Part shown: positions 12,592 through 24,631 of the stretch, one piece after another
Layout of the letters: every line of letters starts with the position of its first letter
How positions within the stretch are numbered: the stretch's first letter is position 1
Source of the DNA: Echinarachnius parma
Lineage: Eukaryota > Echinodermata > Echinoidea > Clypeasteroida > Echinarachniidae
Direction: 5' to 3'
DNA length: 64,000 nt
Assembly: GCA_037951105.1 (NCBI GenBank)
Contig: JBAMJV010003341.1
Coordinates: 1-64,000, forward strand
Made by a program: the position numbers and the translations under genes
Notes under the pieces: model-generated
The model's input: the letters and a program-made list of their open reading frames with translations, nothing else
Database searches by the model: none
What the model was told of the DNA's origin: nothing

Positions 12592-13333
12592 AGTTAAACA
12601 TAACACATTGTTATCGATTACTTAAGTAACTATGCATCAGGCGCGCCGGAAGCAGTTTTGGATTGGAGGGGCAAAGACCTAAGGGGACTCACGATTTTTG
12701 TGTGTAGGGGCTCATGCCCAACCACACTCAGGGTCGCCAACTTTGAGCCAGAGGTGAGAGTGAGACAATTGCGAGGGAGCGAAGCCGAGGAGCCCGAGGG
12801 AGCGAAGAGCGGGGGGAGGCTGTGGGAGGGGGTGTCCCTCCACGGTAGGGAGCTTTTGCATTTTTGGACTTGAAATTGTGCAATCTGGTGCATAACTAGA
12901 TAGGAAATTCGGGCTTAAGATTAACTGTATCTGGGAAAGCGTGTTGTGATTTGATCGACCAGAAATTTTAAATATATTTTTCACGAAGAAAACAAACTAT
13001 TTAAACAATAATAAGTAGGGACCCCAACACACACACACATATTGTACTTAGTGTCATACACAGTTCCAACATAAACAATATGCCACATTATGTATGATCC
13101 AACAACATAAACTACATCCAAGAATGAGTCCCGAGGGAGCGAAGCGATCGAGGGCTGGGGCAGAGCCAGAGGGGGAGGGTGTGGAAGGGGGTTTCCCCCT
13201 CCCACGGAGAAGATTTTGCATTTATATACATGAAATGGTGCAATTTGGTGCACGTCACACAAGCAGCCAGAGCAATGCCAGCCTACAAGGAACTACGTGG
13301 CCCCCGATACAGAAAAAGTACTCACTCCAGACA
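12592..13333 (+). mobile_element. GC-rich 'gagcgaagcg' repeat, 5' part (split by CR1)
   Basis: The segment carries 'ggcgcgccggaagcagtttt', repeated 'gagggagcgaag' motifs and two blocks ending in 'gtgcaat(c/t)tggtgca'. Related copies are at 21655-22640, 25510-26058 and, reversed, 37532-38215. The next part of the same element appears to resume at about 15683, after the CR1 insertion. Open frames on both strands follow the G/C-rich repeats and show no known domain. Confidence 0.65.
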
Positions 13334-13335
13334 AT

Positions 13336-15682
13336 AATAATAATATAGAGCACTTATAATGTGCCATGACTCTTTAGTACACTATTCTCAGGCGCAAATA
13401 GAAATGAAAAGGAAAGGAAAGGAGAGCGAAATAGAAATATAGTCCCTAATCAAATGCTATTTAAACAAAATTGTCTTTATACCTATTTTAAAAGACTCAA
13501 TTGATGTTGCATTTCTAACATTAACTGGAAAAGAATTCCATAATGTTGGTGCTGAATACAGAAAAGACTTTTCACCTGCCAACGATTGAACTTTTGGTAC
13601 TGATAACATATTACAATTCAGGGAGCGAAGATTTCCATTTGTTACATATACACTAACTTAATCTAATACATATTGAGGAGAACGACCATTGAGAGCTTTC
13701 CATGTCATAATAAGCATTTTGTACATTATTCTCTCTTTCATAGGTAACCAATGCAAGTCCTTCAAAATATGAGTTATGTGAGAAAACTTAGGAATACCAG
13801 TAAGAACTCGTGCTGCAGCATTCTGAGCCTTCTGTAACTTAGCAAGTTGTGTAACTGGTGCATTATATAACAATGAATTACCATAATCTAAACAAGATAT
13901 AACATAATAATTAATAACAGAGGCAGCTACTTCTTTTAAAAGTGATTTACGAATACTACTAATATTGCGAATATGATAGTACACTGAAAGACACGTCGCG
14001 TTAATGTGAGATGACATTGACATAGTGGAATCAAATTGTACACCTAGATTTCTAACATTTGACACTGCTTGGACTTCTACGTCACCAATTTGTATTGTAT
14101 TACATTGAATCTTACTACGATGCCTTTGAGATGCAACAACTATAAATTCACTTTTATCATCATTTAACTTGAGTCTATTTATTATCATCCATCGTCTCAT
14201 ATCTGCTATGCAGGATTCAAGTTTTCTCTTGGCCATTACTTCACTATCAGGTTCAGAAAGTTTAAAGGATGTGTACAGCTGTATATCGTCGGCATATAAA
14301 TGAACATTTCCTAAGACTGAACCTTGGGGTACTCCGTATAGGAGCTCCTGTTCAGAGGAGAATGAGTCATTGACTCGGACTGATTGCTTCCTGTGACACA
14401 AATATGAAGTTATCCAAGATAGTGCCGATCCTTCCACTCCAAGCATGTCAAATCGATGGATAAGAAGATCAATGTCAATGGTGTCAAATCCAGCTGACAG
14501 ATCGAGCAATACAAGGAATACAGCGTGCTTTTAATCCATGGAGAGAAGGATATCATTATGAACCCTTATGAGGGCGGATTCAGTGCTGTTGTATTTTATA
14601 TAAGCAGACTGAAGAGGTTCTGTTAAGCTGTTATGATCCAGATAGGCCTGGAGGCGACTAGCGACGACTCGTTCCAGAACTTTGGACTGGAATTTCAAGT
14701 TTGAAACGGCTCGGTAGTTCTGGAAAGAATCCGGATCAAGGTTTGGCTTCTTCAAAAGTGGTTTTATGATCGCTTTCTTGAAATATAAAGGCAATAAACC
14801 GGATTCAAGGGACCGATTAACTATTAATGTAACATGTGGTACAATTTCTTCAAAATGTTTCTTAAGCAGCCACGTTGGAATTGGATCATGAGGGCTGTAT
14901 GTAGATGGCGAATTATTGATGATTCTGACGACTTCATTCTCTGATGCTGGCTCAAAGCTGGATAAACGACAGTCAATCCTAGGTTGCTGGTCCTCGGGTG
15001 TTGGCAAATGAGCTAGTTGAGAGGCAGCCAAGTCCAATTGAGCACGAATGTTGACGATCTTTTGGAAGAAGAACCTGTTAAAAGTCTCAGCGAGATCTCT
15101 CTCATCCGAATGAGCAGGGAGAATTGACTTTTTGCCGCGATGAAGGGCATCACTGACGACTTTGTACACTTCTCTTTGATCTGAGCAGTTCTTTATTAAG
15201 TCTTCCAAATGCTTGTCCTTGGCTTTCTGTATCAATGAAGAGACAGCAAGTCTCTGTTTGACGAAGGATTCTCTGTCAACAAGTTTACTCTTCCGCCATT
15301 TATTCTCTAGCCTACGTCGTTGTCTTTTGGCATCAGCAATCTCGTCCGTAAACCAGTGATTCATAGGTCGATCAACAACCAAGCATGATTTTGCTGGAGC
15401 ATGTTTGTTTAATATTTTAGTCAATGATGTGTCATAGTGATCACTGAGCTCATCCAGACTCTGAGACTCATCGGAAGCTAACTCAAGTGATTGCAATTCA
15501 TCGGAAAATGCAGAATGATTGATTGCTTTAAGTTTCCGAAAAGTTATCCTTTTCTGAGTCTTTGATGGTGGTTTATTTATATTTAACACACAATGAACGG
15601 CTGCATGATCGCTGATAAGTGTTGATATTTACACCGATTTCACCACTGTTTCTGCTTTTCTGGATATGACATAGTCCAGGAT
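13336..15682 (-). mobile_element. 5'-truncated CR1-type non-LTR retrotransposon
   Basis: The element reads on the minus strand from the last residues of an endonuclease domain, through a reverse transcriptase, to a 3' end of the form 'gtgctctatattattatt'. This (ATT)-rich end after a 'GTGCTCTATA' motif is typical of CR1/L2-like elements. It separates two parts of the 'gagcgaagcg' repeat that are adjacent or nearly so elsewhere, so it inserted into that repeat. The 5' end is cut near 15682, inside the endonuclease, as expected from incomplete target-primed reverse transcription. Confidence 0.85.
13458..15682 (-). pseudogene. Broken CR1-type ORF2: endonuclease tail and reverse transcriptase
   Basis: One reading frame runs almost the full length and is interrupted by stops rather than shifts: TAA at 15629-15631, 14531-14533 (just after LLSMD, before KHAVFLVLLDLSAGFDTID) and 13658-13660 (after SPQYVLD), with the natural TAG at 13458-13460. 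The N-terminal part holds ILDYVIS and SDHAAV, the end of the endonuclease with its conserved SDH. Reverse transcriptase motifs follow: NYRAVSNLKFQSKVLERVV, LDLSAGFDTID, YGVPQGSVLG and LYADDIQLY. About 20 residues normally between GVPQGSVLG and HLYADD are missing, so the fold is damaged although YADD is intact. The C-terminal APTLWNSFPVNVRN motif is clear. Confidence 0.9.
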
Positions 15683-15813
15683 ACATAATTTACACAACAA
15701 ACTGAGATAATCTGTTCGCGCGCGAAATCTTAAAATGGATGTATAAATTATTTTGCTAACGTAATAGAATTAACAAGTCTTAGCTCATACATGTTATTTT
15801 TTCGTTCCCACTC

Positions 15814-15844
<31 letters not shown>

Positions 15845-15900
15845 TGGGGGGGGGGGGGGGGGCAAAAACGCGTTTTGCCCCCCCCCCCCCCCCCACACTT
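15683..15900 (+). mobile_element. GC-rich 'gagcgaagcg' repeat, 3' part (resumes after CR1)
   Basis: 'acaacaaactgagataatct' followed by a 'cgcgcgcgaa' block matches 22684-22957 and the reverse of 37150-37405. It ends in a G-tract/C-tract palindrome (about 15846-15895) with CAAAAACGCGTTTTG at its centre. Confidence 0.65.
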
Positions 15901-17180
15901 CTTGAAAGTTAGATGTACACTGTGATCATTGCATGAAATTGCAGACGATAATTATCATGTACATATTTTGAAGGTAATGCAAATAATTACACAGATAAAG
16001 TCAATACACTGTATAAACATTGGCGAGAGCCAAGCGATGTTTCGCACGCGAATTACGACTTACGAGGTCAATATAGAAGTACATTTAACTCGGGGATCTA
16101 TGAAGCCTTGCCTCTCAATATGCCAACATTGAAGCCAGTGTGGAATGGGAAGGACTTATTTACTTCAAGAGATAAAGCAATATTATTATTGAGAATCAAA
16201 CCATACTGGCATATTCTCGAAATAATACCTTCACCAATAACCTTATTTAGGCATTATAAAGGGAACAAAATTAAAATTGAAGATATTATGATTCCATATA
16301 ATCTATATTCTTTTTAAATAAAAGGTATACTAGAGTAATACCTTTGTAAAAAATATCATATACCTATCAATATAAATATGTACAGTAAATGTAGAAATAC
16401 ATTGTGGAGTTGTTGTGGCACGCTCGGATAAGCGCTTGATTTCCGATCTCGGGACCCGAGTTCGAACCCAATCGATGCCCCGGCATGTTATGTCCTCATA
16501 TTCTGATAATATAACTGTTATACTATCATACTGTCAGTGACCCAAAGGTATAGAACGTGTTATTATGGGAAATTGTTCCAATACACGTGTCTTTAAATAA
16601 GAAAGGCGTGTTTTGTCAAATATATTGCATTTCGAACACATCACTTTCGACAGTTGGTATTTACTGTACACACAATACACGCAATGTTGATTGGGTAAGA
16701 ATCTTCAAACGAGAAGCCATGGTATTTATTTCATAGCATTAATGCGCCCCAAATCCGGCTATACTGCACACTCTCTAATGTCATACTACATAGGAGACAT
16801 ACTTTTAAGGAACAATAAACATGCTTTCATATTATGCTAAATTTACTTACGATTATGGCTAAGGTAAAACAACAAAACATCTTCACCAATAGTCGATTTG
16901 GGATGCACGCCTTCAATTTCACATAATAAAATTAATTTCGCAACATTACACTCTAGATCCTCCCCACATTCAGCTCTACCGTAGTTAACCAGTTAACCTG
17001 CTCAAATAATCTATACAAGCATTATGGTATTGAACAAATAACGAAGCAGGCTTTGAAATTATAAACAATTTAATTATCTAGTAGAACTTATTATCTAGTA
17101 GAACCTTAGAACTTTAGAGTGATCAAATTCAAATTTTCCCTAAGCAGTGATACTTCGGTCATAATATTATATCAGCATCA
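15901..17180. other. Non-coding stretch with a tRNA-like element
   Basis: No gene is supported. Two overlapping open frames near 15929-16317 have no domain and biased AT composition. A tRNA-like head at about 16400-16475 is listed separately. The rest is AT-rich with no internal repeat I could find. Confidence 0.5.
16400..16475 (+). mobile_element. tRNA-like SINE head (candidate)
   Basis: 'tggcacgctcggataagcgc' resembles an A box and 'cgagttcgaaccca' a B box, at tRNA-like spacing. A full cloverleaf with a paired acceptor stem does not form, so this reads as a tRNA-derived repeat rather than a functional tRNA gene. Confidence 0.45.
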
Positions 17181-17189
17181 TTGTAGGAT

Positions 17190-17930
17190 TCTTCTAAATT
17201 CGGATACCATTGATAACAATCGAACCAAGTTAATTCGGATATCTTTGATAACAATCGAACAACGTTAATTCGGATATCTTTGATAACAATCGAACCACGT
17301 TAATTTGGATATCTTTGATAACAATCGAACCACGTTAATTCGGATATCTTTGATAACAATCGAACCACGTTAATTCGGATACCTTTGATAACAATCGAAC
17401 CACGTTAATTCGGATATCTATTATAACAATCGAACCACGTTAGTTCGGATATCTTTGATAACAATCGAACCACGTTAATTCGGATATCTTTGATAACAAT
17501 CGAACCACGTTAATTCGGATATCTTTGATAACAATCGAACCACGTTAATTCGGATATCTTTTATAACAATCGAACCACGTTAATTCGGATATCTTTGATA
17601 ACAATCGAACCACGTTAATTCGGATATCTTTGATAACAATCGAACCACGTTAATAAGGATATCTTTGATAACAATCGAATCACGTTAATTCGGATATCTT
17701 TGATAACAATCGAACCATGTTAATTCGGATACCTTTGATAACAATCGAACCACGTTAATTCGGATACCTTTGATAACAATCGAACCACGTTAATTCGGAT
17801 ATCTTTGATAACAATCGAACCACGTTAATTCGGATATCTTTGATAACAATCGAACCACGTTAATTCGGATACCTTTGATAACAATCGAACCACGTTAATT
17901 CGGATACCTTTGATAACAATCGAACCACGT
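17190..17930. repeat. 35-bp satellite array, about 21 units
   Basis: The unit CGAACCACGTTAATTCGGAT plus ATCTTTGATAACAAT repeats head to tail with a strict 35-bp period. Most units are identical; variants (acc for atc; a 'ttataacaat' form; 'taataagg') appear singly or in adjacent pairs, a sign of local unequal exchange. There are no spacers, so it is not a CRISPR array. Each unit contains GATATC or GATACC and AT-rich DNA. Confidence 0.95.
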
Positions 17931-18091
17931 TCCGGAACGCTTTTCCATTGTAGGGGCGCATTTGAATAAATCTATCATTTGAATAAATCTATCATTTGAA
18001 TAAATCTAACCCATGTCGTTGTTTTACCATAAACAAGTGTAGACTATAGTAGTGTGAACGTTCCCGGTGGTTTATTATATTTGATATCATT

Positions 18092-19229
18092 ATACAGGGT
18101 GGCCCGAATAAAATAGCATGGCATATACTTCCCATATAAAAGGGGACTATTTTCAATAATAGGGAATCTGTAACTGCATACAAATGATCCCAAGATCAGC
18201 AATTTTGGTTAAGCAGTTTTTTGTTCTACTAGGTCGCATGTTGTGACCCCATGTCAGGTGTCAAATTTGAAAAATTTGGACAAAACTTAGGCCTGTTAAT
18301 TATTTGATTTTGCTTGTCATATACTACACGTTGTTATTGAGCATTCTTTGCAATTTGTGGTTTAGCTAAGGAATGCAGATCTATGTATTGTTTTCTTCAT
18401 GAGATCACAAAATGAGACCTAACACGAAAACTACTCAACCAAAATGGCTGATCTTAGTATCATTGTTCACAGTGACTGCGTCAAAGATTCCACACTGGTG
18501 AAACCAGAGTCGTATACTTTCTTTTATCGTGGTAGCACACTGTATAATAACCTACCTGCGAATACCCGTAATCTGAATTCCTTAATTTCATTCAATAAAG
18601 AAATTAAAACGATTACATAATTATAGTAGCTTAGGATATAGTGAGCTAAATAACCTTGTAATTATTCAATATTTATATTTGTATATGTGCAATTATGTGT
18701 ATAATTATGTGCAATTATGGAATTATGCAGAATTTGTATGACCCGCTAGTCATAAATGGGGCTCGGGAGGCTGGGTTGGGAGTATGGGATGGGGGACTCA
18801 GAGTTACTTAAGGATGGAGGGGGAGGGGGGGGGGGGGGGGGTAGGGGGTAGGGTAATGTAATGTAATTGAAAACAGAATGTGTGATTTGTTTAACTCTGT
18901 ATGTTTATATACGTATACCATCAGTTTAATAGGACCCCGTGGAAGAACATAACCATGGTGTTGATGGTTCTGAAACGGGCTATCCTCCCGATATAATTTT
19001 CTTATAATATGCAACATACTATTTATTATTTTATGACTCTGTAATTTGAATATTGTTAACATCTTTGTATATTGTTTTATGATGAATGTTATGACTTTTG
19101 TTGTATTTTTAATTGGATTCGGAAATAAAAACAAACAATACAGTTATGGCTCTTGGTGAAACTAGTCATTCCGTCCTAATATTTCTGGAAGAATGCCGTT
19201 CTGTTTTATTTGGGCCACCCTGTATAGCA
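18092..19229. mobile_element. TA-flanked DNA transposon relic
   Basis: Terminal inverted repeats are clear: TACAGGGTGGCCCGAATAAA on the left and TTTATTTGGGCCACCCTGTA on the right. Both ends finish in TA, the usual duplicated target of Tc1/mariner elements. No transposase is recognisable. A retroelement tail is nested inside (about 18466-19137). Confidence 0.75.
18466..19137 (+). mobile_element. 5'-truncated non-LTR retrotransposon tail, nested
   Basis: The last coding residues of a reverse transcriptase ORF are readable at about 18504-18620: KPESYTFFYRGSTLYNNLPA, then NTRNLNSLISFNKEIKT, then TAA. This C-terminal 'LYNNLP' motif matches those of the other elements here. A roughly 520-bp 3' UTR follows with a poly(G) tract at 18827-18841 and ends near 'aaataaaaacaaacaa'. 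Only the 3' end was inserted. Confidence 0.7.
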
Positions 19230-19357
19230 ATAGCAAAATAACCTTGGGAGTAAAAGCGCCATCTTTCGCTATCACGCAATAATTACAATGCGAATATTTA
19301 CCCAAAATATAGGGTTTCCAGATCCCGTGATATTATACAAACTGCAGTTTAATAATG

Positions 19358-19570
19358 CCCAGCACAGACAGAGCCGATTCGACCCGATCCGACTGGTTTC
19401 AGTCGAATTAGCCCTATGTGCGTTGCCTAATGACGCAGATTTTGCCAGTCAGGAGCCAGTCGGAGGTCAGTCGAGCCGAATCAACATTTTGAATCGATTC
19501 CGACTGAGCGAACCCGCCTCTAGCCTGACTTAAAATCAGTCGGATCGGATCGAGTCAGCTTTGTGTGCGT
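19358..19570. mobile_element. Short palindromic MITE, copy 1
   Basis: The left end 'cgacccgatccgactggttt' is inverted at the right as 'cagtcggatcggatcgagtc'. It matches 23950-24170 in ends, length (about 215 bp) and centre (ccgactgg, tcagtcgagcc). No coding sequence is present. Confidence 0.75.
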
Positions 19571-19860
19571 TAGGTTTTCTATACATATTACTAGGGAAAT
19601 GAAAGTGCGTTGCACTTTTAAAAATGGATTCATTTAAACTAATTATTATTAATTTATCTGCTAACGTGCCTATACGATCAAACAAATAGCAAAGAAACCT
19701 TGGAAAATAGCCAAACAGGAACCCAAACAAATACGAATGATACGAATATTGACAAACTGCGTTATTTGTGGAAAATATCATGTTTCACTGTTTTGTGATG
19801 AATGTTATCCAAACTGTACCTACAAAAGTCAATACAATTCTATCGAATTCGACAATGTTC

Positions 19861-20430
19861 GAAGTCTCATCATTCTGACGATCTGAAGCACACCAGACCA
19901 GACCATCCCAGAGCGTCACTCCGAGTTTAACCTGCGACCAACTAACTTCAACTGCTTCCAATCTCCATTGACGGACCTACAGGTAAGATTTATTTTCCAT
20001 CTGTTAGAACAATTCCCATAATTGTTTTAATTGGTCCCAAAGAATTCTTTGGCGGAATTAGCAGCAATTTTCCATCGCTCCACATTTGCTTGTTTTAATC
20101 GTAGTAACAGTCAGTGGAATTCGATACGTTTTGTCATTTTATCGATTTACAACTTGCATTAATTTGCGTGATCCCTGCCATGGCAGATTGCCCCAAGTTT
20201 GATCAATGTTGCGAGGTGTACTTCAGGTTTCATAATTACCATGATTTAAGGAATATAATTAGGCTTCCTGATTGTTTTTAATTTATTTCAGCTTAATTGG
20301 AATTGTCAGTCGTGAGATATGGTCGTTTCTTTGTATACATCGAAATTCACAATTACGTTATGTGTATTACATACATGACATAACTTAACCAAATATAATT
20401 TTTTCAGAGGAAAAAAGTCTGGAATGTATT
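19861..20430. other. Non-coding stretch, possible orphan splice donor
   Basis: 'ggacctacag|gtaagattta' at about 19973-19992 is an ideal splice donor preceded by about 120 bp of mixed composition, so an untranslated plus-strand exon is possible. I found no partner exon. Nothing else is evident. Confidence 0.25.
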
Positions 20431-21655
20431 GAATTGAATTGAATTGAACTTTATTTTCCACATCATCAACATCAATATATACATGCCATTATTTACAAAA
20501 GATAAAAACGATAAAATACAAACAAAGAAGTAACACTACATGTACATTGTGAAAATGTGGGAGGCTATAAAAAGTCAAATTTGACTTATATCATAGCCAC
20601 ATTAGAATACTAACATAATGTAGAAAGAAAAGGGGGTGGTCGTAGGAAGAATTACATATATAATTTACAAATTAACATAGGTTGGATATTATCAAAATTA
20701 TCTAGCTTAATACATGTATATCATAAATTATTCAATTTAAATGAATTGAGTGAATTAAAATTGTTGATATTTTCGTGGAGATTATTCCGTAAAGGTGGTC
20801 CATTATAATATATCAATGTACGTGAGATGGATGACTGACCATAAACAGAACGATAGTTGAGTTTTTCTCTTGTATTATGGGAATGTATATCAATATTACG
20901 ATTAAATAAAGAATGAACGTTTGCAGGCAATAAGTTCTTAGAATACATATACATACAAATACCAAGGTTGTAGTTATACAATTCATAAACTGGTAAAACT
21001 TTGAATTTGTTGAAAAGTGGGGCAGAATGAGATCTAAAACCGGAATGTGAAATCATTCGTATAAGTCTTTTTTGTAATATTGATATTCTATCTAGTAAGT
21101 ACTTATTTGAAGATCCCCAGATCGTTATTCCATAATTTAAATAGGATAATACTAACGTGTTATATAACATCAATAAAATATTTTGTGGTACAAATTCACA
21201 TAGTCTATTCAAAACACCAATATTTCTTGATATTTGGGTGCAGAGCTTATTAGTTTGACTTTTCCAATTCATATTTTCATCTATGTAAATTCCAAGAAAT
21301 TGTACAGTCTCAACCCTTTGAATTTCAGTGTTATTAATATACAATTTTATTGGTTGTTGAATATTTGTTTAACCAAAAATCATAAAAATTAGGTTTTCTG
21401 AATATTTAAAACTAATTTATTTAACGTAAACTATTCATGAACTTTAATTAATTCCCTATTCATAGTCGTTTCTAAGTACTGTACATCTTTATGACTAAAA
21501 CAAATATTTCTATCGTCAACAAAAAGAACAAATTGTAATACATCAGAACATAAGTGTAAATCATTTATATAAATCAGAAATAGCATAGGTCCTAACATTG
21601 ATCCTTCGGGTACATCACAACATATATTGTTAAATTGAGACTGGATTGAGTTAAA
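20430..21655 (-). pseudogene. 5'-truncated non-LTR retrotransposon with broken reverse transcriptase
   Basis: On the minus strand a first piece (21431-21658) carries VPEGSMLGPMLFLIYINDL and FVLFVDDRNICFSHKDVQYL: the catalytic box reads FVDD where FADD is usual, with both aspartates kept. A stop and frame change follow. A second piece (20721-21344) continues with VQFLGIYIDENMNWKSQ, LNYGITIWGSS and LPANVHSLFN, the thumb and C-terminal region. The 3' tail on this strand is 'gttcaattcaattcaattc', a pentanucleotide tail as in some CR1-like clades. The element is cut at 21655 where a different repeat begins. Confidence 0.85.
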
Positions 21656-22960
21656 CATAACACATTGTTATCGATTACTTAAGTAACTATGCATCAGGCG
21701 CGCCGGAAGCAGTTTTGGATTGGGGGGGGGGGCAAAACCCCAAGGGGGCTCACAATTTGTGTGTGTAGGGGCTCATGCCCAACCACACTCTAGGTTGCTA
21801 ACTTTGAGCCAGATGTGAGAGTGAGACATTGCGAGGGAGCGAAGCGACTGAGTGGGGGGAGGGTGTGGGAGGGGGGTGTCCCCCTCCCACGGTAGGGAGC
21901 TTTTGCATTTTTGGACTTGAAATTGTGCAATCTGGTGCATACCTAGATAGGAAATTCGGCTGTATTTGGGAAAGCGTGATATGATTTGATCGACCAGAAC
22001 GTTTAAAAATATTTTTTTCACGTAGAAAAAAAAAAATTGACACACTTATAAATATGTACCCCAAAACACACACGCAACAACATAAACCATAATCATGCAA
22101 CATTATGTATGATCCAACAACACACAGCCAATAATGAGTCCCAAGGGAGCGAAGCGCCTGAGGGCTGGGCAGGGAGGGAGGGGAAGGGTTTAGGAGGGGG
22201 TATCCCCCTCCCACGGTAAGAAAGATTTTGCATTTATGGACTTGAAATTGTGCAATCTGGTGCATACCTAGATAGGAAATTCGTGTTTAAGATTAACTGT
22301 ATCTGGGAAAGCGTGTTATGATTTAATATATTTTCACGAAGACAACAAATAATTGACGCACTAATAAATATGCACCCAAACTCACACATAAATATTGTAT
22401 TTAGTGTCATACACAGTTCCAGCATAAACCATATGGCGCATGTATGATCCAACAACATGGCCTACAGCCAATAATGAATCTCGAGGGAGCGAAGCGACTG
22501 AGGGCCTGGGCAGAGCCAGAGGGGGAGGGTTTGGGAGGGGGTATCCCCCTCCCACGGAGAAGATTTTGCATTTATATACTTGAAATGGTGCAATTTGGTG
22601 CACTTCATGCCATACCTGTGAAGGAAATTTAGAATCCGAGTTAAACAAAAACAGAATAAAATGTCTATGCTCTCATCAGATGTTTACAACAAACTGAGAT
22701 AATCTGTTCGCGCGCGAAGCGCGCAGCGAAAATTGAAAATGGATGTATTAACTAGTTTTTGAACGTTAGCTCATACATTTGATTTTGTCTTTCCCACTTT
22801 TTTGTTTTTTTATTTGGGAGGGGAGGGGGGCTTTTTTTTTTTGGGGGGGGGGGCAAAATTGCATTTTGCCCCCCCCCCCCACTTTTTGGATTGGGGTTGT
22901 GGCCGCCGCCCCCCCCCCGCGCCCCCCCCCCCCCCCCCCCCACTTCCGGCGCCTATGTTT
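21655..22960 (+). mobile_element. GC-rich 'gagcgaagcg' repeat, full-length copy
   Basis: This copy is uninterrupted. It runs from 'taacataacacattgttatc' through 'ggcgcgccggaagcag', three tandem-like modules each with 'gagcgaagcg' and 'gtgcaat(c/t)tggtgca' (about 21830-21985, 22140-22300, 22480-22610), then 'ctgagataatctgttcgcgc', and ends with a C tract and CACTTCCGGCGCCTATG. The motifs CGCCGGAAG near the start and CTTCCGGCG at the end are inverted, as in a DNA transposon. Frames on both strands are by-products of the repeats. Confidence 0.7.
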
Positions 22961-23040
22961 CCAATGCATTAGCTTGCACGACTGTATAGTTGGGCAGATA
23001 ACTCTACATTTCATGGCGGTTATTTAAATAGTCATACAAG

Positions 23041-23750
23041 CGCCATAATCTGCACGTACTATTTATTACACTTGTGAGTGGACATATCAAAACCGTGCAC
23101 TTGTCGGAAATCATGGTACATTAATTCATGTTTTTAAGAAATTGGCATTTTAAGTTCACATAATGTGTGTAGAAAACTTATGATTGAAACAAGCACATCT
23201 CTGCTAATTATTGACCAAATCTTGAGAACAAAGCATCAAATGACAGCTGGTGATGGGGCCTTTTTGTATGAAAATCTACATTTTTATTTTTACCGACAAA
23301 AGCAGAACTTAGTATTTTAGTGCACTTTCTTGGCCAGGGAGGTTTTTATAGATAGCACGCAAACATATTGCTGCTACTGTGAGTGCACACGTTACATTAT
23401 GTGAGACAGTAATGCCAGCAGCGGTTGATTATTACAATTCCCGATTTTAATGGATATCATTTATACTCGCATGGGTCTTAAAGGAAAGTGAAACCAAATC
23501 AAACTGTTGCTTTCATACTCTCTAAGAAGCAAGACAACTATGGCCTTTTGAAGATATCCATGTATTAAGATAGTGGTCTCAAATTTGTAACCCAATATGT
23601 TAAGTTTGTGGACAACAGTTGCAGTTGTCGTCATATTCACACTTTTCTAGTGTACAAACACACACTGCGTATGTATGATTTCTATAAAATATTTCGAACA
23701 TAAATTAGGGGTTAACATATTATATGTTGATACAAAGAATTTACATTTAA
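23041..23750. other. Non-coding stretch, nothing recognised
   Basis: AT-rich sequence with no domain-bearing frame, no tandem repeat and no inverted ends that I could see. Confidence 0.4.
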
Positions 23751-23757
23751 ATAGATA

Positions 23758-23882
23758 TATGTTATATACCATGGGCGTAGATACTTACGTAATACATATT
23801 CATCAGGGGGGGGGGGGGGGTGAATGAAGAGATCATCCCCCTGATGATAGGTATCAGATCTACGCCCATGTTATATATAACA
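23758..23882. mobile_element. Small MITE with poly(G) centre
   Basis: The left end 'ccatgggcgtagatac' and the right end 'gatctacgcccatg' are inverted, with similar outer 'gttatata' sequence on both sides. The centre carries a 16-bp G run at about 23805-23820. The ends resemble 'ggggcgtagacaacgggggg' at 37146. Confidence 0.65.
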
Positions 23883-23949
23883 TCTTTGGGGAAAATGTGA
23901 ACTCTGCCGCTCAAACAACTACACTTGAGTAAGTTGAGTAGGGTGTAAA

Positions 23950-24170
23950 GCCCGGCCCAGACAGAGGCGACTCGACCCGATCCGACTGGTTTCAATCAGG
24001 TTAGAGTCGGGCCCGGTTGGTCGGAGCCGATTCATCGTGTTGAATCAGTCCCGACTGGCATCCGACTGTCTCTCGACTGGCAAAATGTATGTCGCGACGC
24101 ACCTGAAAAATTACCCGATCCGAATGAAAACCAGTCGGATCGGGTCGAGTCGGGCTTTGTCTGCAGATTA
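23950..24170. mobile_element. Short palindromic MITE, copy 2
   Basis: The ends are 'cgactcgacccgatccgact' on the left and 'agtcggatcgggtcgagtcg' on the right, a longer and better preserved inverted repeat than in copy 1 at 19358-19570. Outer motifs 'cagacagag' and 'ctttgtctg' are also inverted. Confidence 0.8.
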
Positions 24171-24631
24171 AAGGCTTACGGCGCATGGTTGATTTGATAT
24201 TGGGGTATTGTATTATAGCTGATCCCATACATATTGAATGGAGGGATCTTGTTTACAAAATATATCGACTGTGTATGTATGTTTGTCATGGATTGTAAAC
24301 CTGAGTTTTGAAATCTGAAATCCCTCTTTAGTATAATTATAATGCCAAATATATCATAGTTCCTGCTTGAAATATCGAACGTTAACATTGTTTCTAAGTC
24401 AATTAGTACTTAAAGGGTTACGGTTCAATTTGGTTTGGTTTGGAGAAACATTATGTATTATTTATGACTTTCTGTAATTTGCTACTGACCTGCCTCTATT
24501 ATGTAGTTATCAATTTATTACAATCCGTATTCACATAAAAGGACAGCAATTAGCACCAAATGGCAATTGAATTAGCACGTACGATAAATCGGTTCAAATT
24601 TAGGAATCATACAAAACCAAAGAAAAAAAAG

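Noticed and set aside
12630..13262. Pro/Ser-rich frames on both strands in the 'gagcgaagcg' repeats
   Set aside because: The same peptides recur wherever the repeat occurs and follow its G/C-rich blocks; no catalytic or structural motif.
17190..17930. Possible CRISPR-like array
   Set aside because: The 35-bp units are contiguous with no spacers, in animal-type DNA.
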